A stretch of 64,000 nucleotides of DNA from Rothia mucilaginosa (GTDB lineage Bacteria > Actinomycetota > Actinomycetes > Actinomycetales > Micrococcaceae). Under the pieces are notes generated by a model. That model ran no database searches, was not told the origin of the DNA, and saw nothing but the letters and a program-made list of their open reading frames with translations. The stretch spans positions 2,170,001-2,234,000 of the forward strand of contig NZ_CP079822.1 of the NCBI RefSeq assembly GCF_019334805.1, read 5' to 3'. The stretch's first letter is position 1; the number at the start of each line of letters is the position of its first letter. The position numbers were made by a program, and so were the translations under genes. Positions 11,876 through 22,562 of this stretch are shown piece after piece.

Positions 11876-12997
11876 GTGACTGATACTCAAGGAACCGAAC
11901 CCACGCGGGGAGCTAAGGCAACCCGTGGCGCTGTGACCACCGCGGACCGTGCGCGGCACATCCTGCACACCCAGCTGGAGGCGGACTTCTGCCAGGCACC
12001 CGGCTCGATTAGCCGCGCCCTCGAAGAGCTACGCGACTACCCGGAAGCCGAAAGCCTGCCGCTACTCGCCACCGTGCAGCCTCCCTCCGAGAAGATGGGT
12101 GCCACCCGCCGCCGCAACGACGACATCTGGGAGCTGCGCGTCGCCAACTACGCGAGCGTAGGTATTCTCTGTGCCAAGCACCCGCGCGTGCTGGACAAGG
12201 CCATCGACTACATGCTCGGCGACCAGTCGAACTGGCTCGGCGACTACGCGCAGCTACGCCAGCTCAACGAACTGCTCACCCCCTACACCCAGCAGGTCAG
12301 CGGCACGAGCATCTACTACACGCCCGGCCGCGCCCTGCTGAACTCGGTCGTACCCGAGGGTGTGCAGGCGCAGGAGGTCAAGTGCGCCGTGCCCGGTGTG
12401 GGTATGATGCGCCGCGTTGACCCCGCCGAGCTGAAGGCGGCACTGCTTGCCGAAATCACCGGCGAGCGCACCATCCGCAGGGAGGCAAACGCCTCCGCGG
12501 GTGCGCTTGAGGTTGACCCGCAGGACACGCAGGCGCGCGTAACCCGCCTGCGTGTGGAGCTGCTGGACTCTGAACAGTTTGAGCGTTTCCGCGGGGATAA
12601 GCGCTACTCGAACGCGCTGGGCTTTAGTGCTACCCGCCCGGATGTGCTGGTGCTCGCTGCGTACCCGGTGGAAGAGAACGCATCTAAGGCACCTGATGCA
12701 CCCGCGGCGGGGGAGAGCCCCGCGCTCGCAGACCCTATCGCTATGGTTGGCCTGAGTGACGATTCGCCGATTATGCGCCAGATTGGCATTGATGTGCTGC
12801 CTGCCTGGCGTGGTGCCGGCATCGCCAGCGTGCTGGTACGTGATGCGGCACGCCTGACCCTGGCGGAAGGGTACCTGCCGTTCTACGGTACGAGCCCGTC
12901 GCATATGCTGTCGCAGAGGGTTGCGATGAATGCCGGGTTGGTGCCGACCTGGTGGGAGTACGTGTCCACCAGCCTGAATGACCTACCCATGGACTAG
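11876..12997 (+). CDS. GNAT-family N-acetyltransferase
   Basis: 373 residues starting at GTG with AGAGGAA 7 bases upstream, 45 bases behind uvrA. The C-terminal 80 residues carry the acetyl-CoA loop in IDVLPAWRGAGIASVLVRD and the downstream FYGTSPSHMLSQRVAMNAG block typical of GNAT folds. The N-terminal 250 residues are less conserved and may form a second, degenerate GNAT-like half. The substrate is unknown. It may be co-transcribed with uvrA and ends at a bidirectional terminator. Confidence 0.8.
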   Translation: MTDTQGTEPTRGAKATRGAVTTADRARHILHTQLEADFCQAPGSISRALEELRDYPEAESLPLLATVQPPSEKMGATRRRNDDIWELRVANYASVGILCAKHPRVLDKAIDYMLGDQSNWLGDYAQLRQLNELLTPYTQQVSGTSIYYTPGRALLNSVVPEGVQAQEVKCAVPGVGMMRRVDPAELKAALLAEITGERTIRREANASAGALEVDPQDTQARVTRLRVELLDSEQFERFRGDKRYSNALGFSATRPDVLVLAAYPVEENASKAPDAPAAGESPALADPIAMVGLSDDSPIMRQIGIDVLPAWRGAGIASVLVRDAARLTLAEGYLPFYGTSPSHMLSQRVAMNAGLVPTWWEYVSTSLNDLPMD

Positions 12998-13010
12998 GTG
13001 TTATATATGA

Positions 13011-13045
13011 AAAAGCCCCCGAGATCAGAGTCTCGGGGGCTTTTT
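13011..13045. terminator. Bidirectional terminator between converging genes
   Basis: A perfect 14-bp stem (aaaagcccccgaga and its complement) around a 6-base loop with an A-run on one side and a T-run on the other. It serves the GNAT gene on the plus strand and the glucosidase on the minus strand. Confidence 0.9.
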
Positions 13046-13101
13046 GCTGCTGAGTTTCGCGTGTTAGCCGCGCGGGGGTTTAGCGTCTAAATCCTTACCA
13101 G

Positions 13102-14619
<1,518 letters not shown>

Positions 14620-14681
14620 CTAGCGGAGGGGGTGGGGGAATACTAGGATTTGCCCTGTTTTAGGAAGCTAGCGGGCGCGTA

Positions 14682-14733
14682 AAAGCCCGGTGTTCTCACA
14701 CGAAAATTCACGTGAGAACACCGGGCTTTCTAC
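14682..14733 (-). terminator. Terminator after the dicarboxylate transporter
   Basis: A perfect 18-bp stem (14682-14699 with 14712-14729) and a 12-base loop, with an A-run on the left arm that reads as a T-run on the minus strand. It separates the transporter from the glucosidase. Confidence 0.88.
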
Positions 14734-14775
14734 AGCGCTTTTACGCTGAGCTAGGCCGCCGCGGGGCCTGCGCTA

Positions 14776-16266
14776 TTAGTTGGCGAAGCCGAGCGCGAAC
14801 AGCCACGCGGTACCGACCGCACCCCAGACGACGAGGTTCACGATAGCCGCCATGAAGCCGATCTTGAACCATTCGCCCACGCTGAAGTAGCCGGAACCGT
14901 AGTACACGCCCGCCGGGCCGGAGGCGTAGTGGGTGATGCCGCCAATCAGGTTGCCCATGAAGCCGAGGAACAGCGCCGCGAACATCGGCGGAACACCGGC
15001 AGCTACCGCCGCACCGAGGAACACAGCGTACAGGGCCACGACCTGCGCGGTGTTCGAGGCGAACATGTAGTGGATGAAGAAGTACGCCAGAACCAGGATT
15101 GCGAACGCCATGGGCCACGCCATGCCGCTGACGCTGTGCGCCGCCTGCTGACCGATCCAGTCGACGACCTTGAGCTTCTTCAGGTGGTCTGCCATGCCGA
15201 CGAGCACGGCGAAGAAGATGAGGGTGGACCATGCGCTGGAGTTCTTCGCCATGTCCTTCCAGGTCAGAACCTTGGTCACCAGCAGAATACCGATGCCGAA
15301 GAATGCGGCGCTGGTGGCGTCAATACCCAGTGCGGTACCGGTCACCCACAGGATTAGCAGCAGCACGAAAGTGCCGAGCATGATCCATTCCTTCACGCTC
15401 ATGGGGCCCATTTCGTGCAGTTCCTGGCGGGCGTGCTCGGGTGCGTCCGGGGTCTTCTTGATGGTCGGCGGGTAGATCTTCGACATGATCCACGGCATCA
15501 CAATCAGCGCGGCAAGACCGGGAACGATGGCGGCGAGCGCCCAGGTACCCCAGTCGAGGTTGATGCCACGGTCATGCGCGAACTTCTGCGCCAGCGGGTT
15601 GCCCGCCATAGCGGTCAGGAACATGGCGGAGGTGATGGTGTTGACCTGCGCCTCGGTCATGAGCAGGTAGGAGCCGAGCTTACGGCGCGATTCGGGGGTT
15701 TCGTTGGTGGAGCCGTTGACCTCGGAGAGGGAACGGATAATCGGGTAAATCACGCCACCGGCACGCGCAGTGTTGGAAGGGGTGGCGGGGGCGAGGACCA
15801 GGTCGGTGATTGCCATACCGTAGGACAGGCCGAGGGAAGACTTGCCGAGCGCACGCACGAACAGCAGTGCGATGCGCTTGCCCAGACCCGTGATGAGGAA
15901 GCCGTCGGCGATGAAGAACGCGGCAACAATGATCCAGATGGAGGAGTTACCGAAGCCGGTCAGTGCCTCGTTCTTTGCCGCCATGGTGCCGGTAATCATT
16001 GCGGCGCCAAGGCCGACGAGCGCCACGGACGGGGTGGGCAGCGGCTGGAAAATCAGGCCGAGAATGGTACCGACGAAGATGGCGAGCATGTGCATGCCGC
16101 GCGGGTCGACGCCTTCGGGGGCGGGAACGAACCAGATGGCGAGGGTCGCGGCGAGGATGATGGCAACCTGCACGATAAGTTTCGTGCGCTTGGACTTCGC
16201 CGCCTTCACCTCCTCGGCGGATGCGGCGGTGGGCGCCGCTGCGTTGGCGGGGGTGGACTGTGTCAT
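14776..16266 (-). CDS. Divalent anion:Na+ symporter (DASS / SLC13, 2-oxoglutarate-malate translocator type)
   Basis: 496 residues with about 12 hydrophobic segments. The two SNT motifs of the family are present: PATPSNTARAGGVIYPI in the first half and FASNTAQVVALYAVFLG in the second. It closely follows the CitT/TtdT/YbhI branch, which moves di- and tricarboxylates (malate, 2-oxoglutarate, citrate, succinate) across the cytoplasmic membrane. The N-terminus is an Ala-rich cytoplasmic tail of about 25 residues. The minus-strand start has AAGGAG 8 bases upstream. The substrate among dicarboxylates cannot be fixed from sequence. Confidence 0.9.
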   Translation of the reverse strand: MTQSTPANAAAPTAASAEEVKAAKSKRTKLIVQVAIILAATLAIWFVPAPEGVDPRGMHMLAIFVGTILGLIFQPLPTPSVALVGLGAAMITGTMAAKNEALTGFGNSSIWIIVAAFFIADGFLITGLGKRIALLFVRALGKSSLGLSYGMAITDLVLAPATPSNTARAGGVIYPIIRSLSEVNGSTNETPESRRKLGSYLLMTEAQVNTITSAMFLTAMAGNPLAQKFAHDRGINLDWGTWALAAIVPGLAALIVMPWIMSKIYPPTIKKTPDAPEHARQELHEMGPMSVKEWIMLGTFVLLLILWVTGTALGIDATSAAFFGIGILLVTKVLTWKDMAKNSSAWSTLIFFAVLVGMADHLKKLKVVDWIGQQAAHSVSGMAWPMAFAILVLAYFFIHYMFASNTAQVVALYAVFLGAAVAAGVPPMFAALFLGFMGNLIGGITHYASGPAGVYYGSGYFSVGEWFKIGFMAAIVNLVVWGAVGTAWLFALGFAN

Positions 16267-16365
16267 GGTCCGATCTCCTTTGCGAAACGTACAGTGTGGT
16301 CCGTGGCGGGTGGGCCGTCACGGTGTGCGCGTTTCTTCTGCGTTGTCATGCTGTGTTGTACACTT

Positions 16366-16387
16366 GTGGCAACGTGTGGGATGCCAC
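16366..16387. promoter_or_regulatory. Possible operator, divergent intergenic region
   Basis: GTGGCA (16366-16371) and TGCCAC (16382-16387) form a 6-bp inverted repeat with a 10-base spacer, about 100 bases upstream of the transporter start. The spacing would suit a dimeric regulator; no regulator gene is adjacent. Confidence 0.3.
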
Positions 16388-16542
16388 GTAGTCTTTTAAT
16401 CGTAGTGGTTTGGGTTCACTGAGTGAAGAAAATCGGCATAAAAAATGTGAATATGACCGGGCGTATCGGCCGCTGGGCAGTCACCTCTGAGCTGCCCTTG
16501 AGACGCCCGCCGACCACGCACCGTAAGTGACGGGCGTAACCG

Positions 16543-16555
16543 TAAAATAGGAACG
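16543..16555 (+). promoter_or_regulatory. -10 box of a leaderless transcript
   Basis: TAAAAT at 16543-16548 lies six bases before the GTG start at 16555, with no purine-rich ribosome site at a usual distance. Confidence 0.5.
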
Positions 16556-17253
16556 TGCAGATTATTCGAGAGACCGGCCCCGAATCCGGCGATATCCTCA
16601 TTCACCACGACCAGACGGTGCAGATGCTCCGCGAGGTGGCAACCGGCAAGCGCGAAGCCACCCTGCGCATGTATCAGCCGAACCCGACGGTCGCGTTCGG
16701 CCGCCGTGACGAACTGAACCCCGGCTTCGCGGATGCCTCCGCGGCGTGTGCCGAGCACGGTTTCGAGGTGCTGGTGCGCAAGGTCGGCGGGCACGCCGCC
16801 GCCTACCATCAGGGGTGCCTGGTCGTGGACCATTTTCAGCCCGCCTCCGACGCCCGCAGCGGCAACACCCTACGCTACGAACTGTTCGGTTCCATGTACG
16901 CGCAGGCGCTCCGCGAGGTTGGCGTGGATGCGCGCATGGGCGAGATTCCGGGGGAGTACTGCCCCGGTGAGTATTCGGTGCACGCACAGCTTCCCGCCTC
17001 CGCAGGTGGTGGCCGCATTAAACTGGTTGGCACCGCCCAGCGTGTGGTGACCGGCGGCTGGTGGTTCAGCACCGGCATCGTGGTCTCCGACTCTGCGCCC
17101 CTGCGGGCGGTCACCGCGGACGTGTACCGTGCCCTCGGCATGGAGCTGGATCCCGCCACGGTTGGCGCGGCGCAGGACGCGAACCCCGCCCTGCTCATGG
17201 AAGACCTGGAAGACGCCATCGTTGAGGTGTACGCCCAAAACGGTTTTCACTAG
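16555..17253 (+). CDS. Lipoate--protein ligase / octanoyltransferase family protein
   Basis: 232 residues, about the size of a BPL/LPL catalytic domain. The core RKVGGHAAAYHQGCLVVD near residue 77 is a variant of the lipoate-ligase R-x-S/T-G-G-G-A-V-x-H loop; a conserved-lysine candidate lies in GRIKLVGTAQRV. The family transfers lipoyl or octanoyl groups to E2 and H proteins. The second glycine of the loop is followed by HAAA rather than GAV, so specificity may differ from LplA. The GTG start is probably leaderless. An FAH-family gene follows 68 bases downstream. Confidence 0.75.
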   Translation: MQIIRETGPESGDILIHHDQTVQMLREVATGKREATLRMYQPNPTVAFGRRDELNPGFADASAACAEHGFEVLVRKVGGHAAAYHQGCLVVDHFQPASDARSGNTLRYELFGSMYAQALREVGVDARMGEIPGEYCPGEYSVHAQLPASAGGGRIKLVGTAQRVVTGGWWFSTGIVVSDSAPLRAVTADVYRALGMELDPATVGAAQDANPALLMEDLEDAIVEVYAQNGFH

Positions 17254-17321
17254 GTTGTTTTATTTCTGACTTTTATCCGTAACTTATTCGATATATCCCC
17301 ACCTGAAGCGAAGGAGCATCC

Positions 17322-18212
17322 ATGCGTTGGGCGCAGATTAAAGACTCGAAGGGCAGCCGCGCGGTCTGCTTCTTCGAAGAGACCGTGTACGAGCTTCCGG
17401 CGAAGCTCAGCCCGCTACTGAATTTCTACAGCCGGTTCCGCCTGAACTTTGGCGACCCGAAGAACGCCGTGGCGATCCTGAAGGAGAACGGCGCGACCGT
17501 CATGGGTCACGGCGAGGAGCTGTGGAACTCCCTACCGTTTATTCGCCCGCTGGATAAGCCCGGCAAGATTGTGTGCGCCGGCCTGAACTACCGCGACCAT
17601 GCCGCGGAAATGAACCTTGAGGTGCCTGAGCATCCGGCGCTGTTCGCGAAGTTCCCGAACGCGCTGATTGGCCCCGGCGAGCAGATCCGCATGCCCGCCG
17701 CCGACGGCACCGGCAGCACGAAGGTCGACTGGGAGGTTGAGCTGTGCCTGGTCGTGGGCGCTCGCCTGCGTAATGCCACGGAGGAGCAGGCACTTGAGGC
17801 TCTGATGGGGTACACGGTCATGAATGATGTGTCGGTGCGTGACTGGCAGGGTCGTTCTTCGGAGTGGTTCCAGGGTAAGAACTGGGATGCGATGACTCCG
17901 TTTGGTCCGGTGATTGTGAGCCCCGATGAGGTTGACCCGGTTGCCGGTCTGGAGCTGGTCTGTGAAGTGGATGGCGTGGTGCGTCAGCGCGGTACGACGG
18001 CGGATATGGTGTTCACTCCGGCGCAGCTGCTGTCCTATATTTCGCGGTTTATGACCCTGGAGCCGGGTGACCTGGTGGCGACGGGTACCCCGGCCGGGGT
18101 TGGTTTGTCGCTGCATCCGCGTCAGTGGTTGAAGCCGGGTCAGACGGTGCGCACCCGCATTGAGGGTATTGGTGAGCTGGTGAATGTCTGCTCGGAGGCG
18201 GGTGTGCTGTAA
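17322..18212 (+). CDS. Fumarylacetoacetate hydrolase family protein
   Basis: 296 residues with the complete FAH fold: the metal-binding glutamates in VDWEVELCLVVG (Glu138, Glu140), the aspartate in MNDVSVRDWQ, and the GDLVATGTPAGVG block. Members include 2-hydroxyhepta-2,4-diene-1,7-dioate isomerase, acylpyruvate hydrolase and oxaloacetate decarboxylases. The short N-terminal domain (to about residue 75) is typical of the bacterial acylpyruvase-like branch. CGAAGGAG lies 6 bases before ATG 17322. No aromatic catabolism genes adjoin, so a general metabolite-repair role is as likely as degradation. Confidence 0.88.
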   Translation: MRWAQIKDSKGSRAVCFFEETVYELPAKLSPLLNFYSRFRLNFGDPKNAVAILKENGATVMGHGEELWNSLPFIRPLDKPGKIVCAGLNYRDHAAEMNLEVPEHPALFAKFPNALIGPGEQIRMPAADGTGSTKVDWEVELCLVVGARLRNATEEQALEALMGYTVMNDVSVRDWQGRSSEWFQGKNWDAMTPFGPVIVSPDEVDPVAGLELVCEVDGVVRQRGTTADMVFTPAQLLSYISRFMTLEPGDLVATGTPAGVGLSLHPRQWLKPGQTVRTRIEGIGELVNVCSEAGVL

Positions 18213-18372
18213 CTATCGTGCGCCGTAACTATTTTGCGCTGTAGCTAACCCGTGGCGCCGTGGTTTCCCCTGGCTCTGTGAGCAACCTCGATTGAACCCA
18301 TGTGAACCCACGCTGGGGGCTGCCGATACCTGCTGCGGGGCGCACCCGCGGCAGCTATAGGTGAATATGTAT

Positions 18373-18414
18373 GCACTCCGCATGTGTTTTTGAGGCACAT
18401 GCGGAGTGCTTTTT
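18373..18414 (+). terminator. Terminator downstream of the FAH gene
   Basis: A perfect 14-bp stem (18373-18386 with 18396-18409), 9-base loop, followed by TTTTT. It lies 160 bases behind the stop codon. Confidence 0.85.
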
Positions 18415-19132
18415 GCATTGATAAAGCCCCCGGTGGGCGGCTTGGATTTGTTGCTGGGAGCTGCGTGCAACACCTCGAGTGGGGGAGTGGTGCGTTTGCA
18501 TGGTTACACGCTGACAAACACATAGAAACTTTGAACTTTTTACATGAATTTTAGGGTTTTGCGTGGGTTTTGAAGGGTCTGCGGGGTGAAACGCAGGGTG
18601 CTCCTGCTGGGTGGTGATTGCCAGAAATCGCTCTTTGAGGGGTGGCTGGGTACTCATTTTGGTGCGTTGGATGCTATCTACCCTCAGTGCAGAATCTCAG
18701 AGTGTGGTCACGTGTGAGAAATTCAACAGGGATTTTTGGCGCGTCTTTCGAGGAACTTCAAGGTTTAAAGTTTAGTTTTCCGTGCGCATTTTTCGTTTTT
18801 CTCAAGTTACCCTCGCCTGACTAGGAGTAAACCCTAAACACTGCGGTGCAAATTCTGCGTCTTCAAACACCAATAAATGCATGAAGGTGCAAGGAGATGT
18901 GACTCTAAACCTGAACCTTTATCAAAAAATCGGTGCCCAAAATCACAAACTCGTTTTGCGTTCACCCCAAAGACTATGTAGGGTATGGGGATTATCTGAG
19001 AGTTTCCTGAGAATTCCTGCCAGAAGATCAGGACCCACCCGGGCACACCCTCAGATGCATATTTCACTCACGTCCGTGTTTGTTCATACAAACGCACTCA
19101 CTCAAATAAGCCGACACGAACGAAAGAAAAAC
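18415..19132 (+). other. Long AT-rich upstream region of the exported protein gene
   Basis: About 700 bases without a credible gene, A/T-richer than the flanks. The exported-protein frame runs open back to 18881, but that extension has no ribosome site and no similarity to a signal peptide. A possible promoter is TTGCGT at 18956-18961 with TAGGGT 17 bases further on, giving a leader of about 140 bases. No riboswitch could be recognised. Confidence 0.45.
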
Positions 19133-21862
19133 ATGACCGCAACTGCATCCAAAAACCCGGCACAGCGCCCGGCAAACCGCCGCCGTGCCACCATCGCTGC
19201 CTCCGCAGCACTGGCAACCGTCATCACCGGCGCGAACCTCCCCGCGACCTTCGGTGCAACCGCCTCCACCCGCAACGTATCCGGTACCACCTGCGTCGAC
19301 GCAGGCTACCGCACCGTGCCGACCCTCGCGAACATCACCAACGTCGCGCCCGGTCCGACCTGCTACTGGAACCCCGACCAGCAGGCACAGAGCATCGCGA
19401 CCCTCGCACCGGTTAACTCCTCCCTCACCAAGGAGCAGCTGACCACCACCGAGAACACCTCGCCCCTGAGCGGCAAGCTCGCCAGCGACTCCTTCGCAGC
19501 CCAGAAGCTCACCGGCACCGAAGCCGTCGCGCCCAACAGTAGCGAAATTAGCCGCACCTTCCTCGAATACAGTGCCGATGCGGGTAACCACCCCATCACC
19601 ACCGCCATCAACGCGGGCACTGTGAAGAAGGACCGCACCCAGACCGTCGGTGGCCACGAGAACATCCCGACCCTCGCCGTGAACTCCGCGAACCCGCACC
19701 AGGAGTACGTCGAGGTCGTCTCCCGCGATGGCCGCGTCAACGCCAGCGCGGAGAACAAGCGCATCCTCACCGGCGGCGTCCCGATCCCGAACTGGCTTGC
19801 CGAGGACCACGGCCTCTCCGGCGACCAGTCCGTCGCCCTGTACGATGAGGCGACCGGCATCTGGCGCTCCTACTTCAAGTTCGTTAAGGATGCAGACGCA
19901 CAGACCTACACCAGCACCGCCCGCGTGCAGGTGGGCGGCGGCAACGTCTCCACCCCCAAGAGCGCAAAGATTCAGTACGATAATGTCGGCCGCGGCAACG
20001 CAGGCCAGACCGTCACCATCAACGCACCCGTGAGCATCGACGCGAAGTCCGGCAACGCCCGCACCTCCTACCCGATTGCTCGTGGCGCGAAGTTCCGCCT
20101 GGCAAAGAACGTGCCCGGCGCGTCCATCGACGCGAACACCGGCGTGATCACCTACAAGATTCCTGCAGGTACCCGCGGTACCGTGGACATCCCCGTTGCG
20201 GTTGACTACCCGGCGACCTACCACGTGTCCTCCGGCGGCTACATGCTCGCTAAGCCGAACTTCGGCGGCGTGGGCGAAGACAACTACTGGCTGACCCTCA
20301 AGAACGGCACCTCCTCCGTGGTGGGCCTGGCAAATGAGCTCACCCAGATTGGTGTGGACGAGCTCAAGGCAGGCAAGATCAACCACATGGTGTCCATCAC
20401 CGCGGCTGACTACGCAGCGCTGACGTCCTCCTTCCCCGCGAAGGGCACCGATGGCAAGCTGGACATGAGCAAGTACCCGAACGCACCCCGCGCCGGTCAG
20501 CGCGGCTTCCTGCCCGCAAGCTTTGACGTGGAAGAGCACCTGGCAAACACCGGCCACGCCGACGACCAGCTCACCCGCATGATCCTGACCGCCATGAAGG
20601 AATACGGCTTCATCATCGCTGACCGTAACCTCTTCACCAACGCATTCAACCTGGAGGCGGCAAGCTCCTACGCGCCCTACGCCCGCCAGGGTAAGAACGT
20701 GTACAAGGAAGACCCGCAGCTGGCGGCAATGTTCGCAAGCTTCGTTCCCAGCGGTTTTACCGGCAACCAGTTCCCCTGGCAGCAGGTGCAGTGGATGCCC
20801 GTGAACTACACCGAGTCCGCTGAGAACACCGCACGCCGCGAAGGCACCCAGGTTCTGCCGCAGAGCAACAACCAGGCAGCCGCCTCGAACGCTGACGCGC
20901 ACAAGATTGCACGTCCCGTGACCGTGCGCCGTTCCGCCGTGGGCACCCCCAACGCTGACCGCATCAGCGACGCCGAGACTCAGAACGCGGCAGTGAACCA
21001 GTCCTCGGATGCCGTGAAGTTCAAGTACCCCTCGGACGCTTACGGTAAGACCGGCACCGGCTCCGGCGTGATTTACCAGCCCGCCGAGCACCACGCCACC
21101 GTCTACTCCGGCGAGACCGCAGTCGCGCAGAGCGTGCACCAGTCGCACAAGACCTCCCCGAACTACCGTTACGCCCGCGATTACAACTTCCAGGAAATCG
21201 AGCAGACCCCGAACTTCCGCCCCAGCCGCTGGGTCAACAAGGAGAAGATCAACACTGCTGGCGGCCAGTTCTCCAGCGCGGAGACCGGCATCCGTTTTGC
21301 CTCCAACGGCAAGACCGGCACCTACTCGATTGACCTGAACACCCACGACGTCACCGGCACCACCTGGGACCTGCGCCGCGACAACGGTACGAACATCACC
21401 GTGAACCGCACCGGCAAGGCACCCGCACGCATGTCCGATGTGAAGGCAAAGAAGGGCGCAGCCGCGCAGCTGTACTCGATCCCGCTGAAGGTGCACGTGG
21501 TGGACAAGAACAGCCCCATCGCACGTGAGGACTCCGTCTCCCTGTACTCGGGCACCACCCAGAACGTGGCAGTGCTGAACAATGACGAAGCATCCTTCGG
21601 CGCGTACCGCCGCGGCGAAACCGTGAAGAAGCTGGAGCTGCTCAACCAGCGCGGCCAGGCCGTCAGCGCATACAGCGACGAATACGGCACCTACCGTGTG
21701 GTGACCCTGCCCGACGGCACCCAGGGCATCGCGGTATCCGCTAAGAATAAGCAGGGCTTCGCGCCGCTGGTTCGCTACCGCGCAGTGACCGATAAGGGCG
21801 TAAAGTCCGCTGAGGGCTACCTGCAGGTGGCAGTCGCTAACCGATATCGGCCGCGCATGTAG
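19133..21862 (+). CDS. Large exported protein with tandem-95-like C-terminal domain
   Basis: 909 residues from ATG 19133, which follows GAAAG by 5 bases. The N-terminus is a signal peptide: basic NRRRATIAAS, then a hydrophobic run, with likely cleavage near ATFGATAS. The middle (residues 350-520) has blocks such as YWLTLKNGTSSVVGLANEL and MKEYGFIIADRN that recall, from memory, a secreted actinobacterial family of unknown role. Near residue 780, SPIAREDSVSLYSGTTQNVA and VLNNDE resemble the start of tandem-95/cadherin-like beta repeats. No LPxTG sorting signal or C-terminal membrane anchor is present, so it is probably released or loosely wall-bound. Function unknown. Confidence 0.75.
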   Translation: MTATASKNPAQRPANRRRATIAASAALATVITGANLPATFGATASTRNVSGTTCVDAGYRTVPTLANITNVAPGPTCYWNPDQQAQSIATLAPVNSSLTKEQLTTTENTSPLSGKLASDSFAAQKLTGTEAVAPNSSEISRTFLEYSADAGNHPITTAINAGTVKKDRTQTVGGHENIPTLAVNSANPHQEYVEVVSRDGRVNASAENKRILTGGVPIPNWLAEDHGLSGDQSVALYDEATGIWRSYFKFVKDADAQTYTSTARVQVGGGNVSTPKSAKIQYDNVGRGNAGQTVTINAPVSIDAKSGNARTSYPIARGAKFRLAKNVPGASIDANTGVITYKIPAGTRGTVDIPVAVDYPATYHVSSGGYMLAKPNFGGVGEDNYWLTLKNGTSSVVGLANELTQIGVDELKAGKINHMVSITAADYAALTSSFPAKGTDGKLDMSKYPNAPRAGQRGFLPASFDVEEHLANTGHADDQLTRMILTAMKEYGFIIADRNLFTNAFNLEAASSYAPYARQGKNVYKEDPQLAAMFASFVPSGFTGNQFPWQQVQWMPVNYTESAENTARREGTQVLPQSNNQAAASNADAHKIARPVTVRRSAVGTPNADRISDAETQNAAVNQSSDAVKFKYPSDAYGKTGTGSGVIYQPAEHHATVYSGETAVAQSVHQSHKTSPNYRYARDYNFQEIEQTPNFRPSRWVNKEKINTAGGQFSSAETGIRFASNGKTGTYSIDLNTHDVTGTTWDLRRDNGTNITVNRTGKAPARMSDVKAKKGAAAQLYSIPLKVHVVDKNSPIAREDSVSLYSGTTQNVAVLNNDEASFGAYRRGETVKKLELLNQRGQAVSAYSDEYGTYRVVTLPDGTQGIAVSAKNKQGFAPLVRYRAVTDKGVKSAEGYLQVAVANRYRPRM

Positions 21863-21896
21863 TATTAGCGCACTTCAAGAGCGCACATAGGGGAGA

Positions 21897-21953
21897 GGGG
21901 CACGTCAAGAAAGCACGCCGCACAGGCGTCACTTCCTTGACGTGCCCCCTTTC
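21897..21953 (+). terminator. Terminator after the exported protein gene
   Basis: GGGGCACGTCAAG (21897-21909) pairs perfectly with CTTGACGTGCCCC (21936-21948), followed by CTTTCCT. The 26-base loop is long. Confidence 0.75.
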
Positions 21954-21975
21954 CTGTACATAAGGTGAAAATACT

Positions 21976-22431
21976 ATGACTCAGAGCCAGCACACAGACC
22001 AGACCAAAACCACCCACGCTCACTACGCCGCCGAGCAGGTAGCGAAGCACGTAGCCGAGCACGCCGCAGAGCATGCCTCAGCGCACGCCCACGAGGCGCC
22101 CACCTACGCACCCCGCATCGAAGGCAACAGCCCCAAAGACTGGGAGGAGCAGTTCGGCGGATCCGTCGCGATTTTCTCTGCGCTCGCTAACCCGTTGCGC
22201 TTGGCGCTTGCGCACCACCTGATGCACCGCCCGCACAGTGTGAGCGAACTGCACACCTGCCTGGGCATTTCGCAGCCGCTCGCATCGCACCACCTGCGCA
22301 TCCTGCGTGAGGCGCACGTCATTGACCGTGAGCAGCAGGGCCGCACCACCATTTACCGTCTGAAGGACGACCACATTAGCCACATTGTGCTTGACGTGTA
22401 TGAGCATACGCGTGAGCATCATGCGGACTAG
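21976..22431 (+). CDS. ArsR/SmtB-family metal-sensing repressor with His-rich N-terminus
   Basis: 151 residues. The winged-helix core covers about 55-140 (SALANPLRLALAHHLMHRP, then HTCLGISQPLASHHLRILRE as recognition helices). The last helix reads KDDHISHIVLDVYEHTREHH. Its D-x-H, then H after 11 and E after 3 residues reproduces the spacing of the SmtB alpha-5 zinc site (Asp104, His106, His117, Glu120), so it most likely derepresses on zinc binding. The first 45 residues hold about ten histidines in a helical pattern, an unusual extension that may pre-bind metal. AAGGTG precedes the ATG. No metal transporter gene lies next to it in the window. Confidence 0.88.
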   Translation: MTQSQHTDQTKTTHAHYAAEQVAKHVAEHAAEHASAHAHEAPTYAPRIEGNSPKDWEEQFGGSVAIFSALANPLRLALAHHLMHRPHSVSELHTCLGISQPLASHHLRILREAHVIDREQQGRTTIYRLKDDHISHIVLDVYEHTREHHAD

Positions 22432-22562
22432 TCAACCCTCAAGCTGAGCGTTGGCTGGGAGCCGTTGTAAGATGGTGTGTGTCCGTGCACCAGTACAGTG
22501 CGGAATAGTATGCGCACCCGCGGCGCCCCAGTGGCACGCGCGCGCCTGAGTTAAGGAGACTT

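Noticed and set aside
22432..22562. T-box riboswitch upstream of thrS
   Set aside because: The conserved antiterminator bulge and a terminator are absent; the leader is only about 130 bases.
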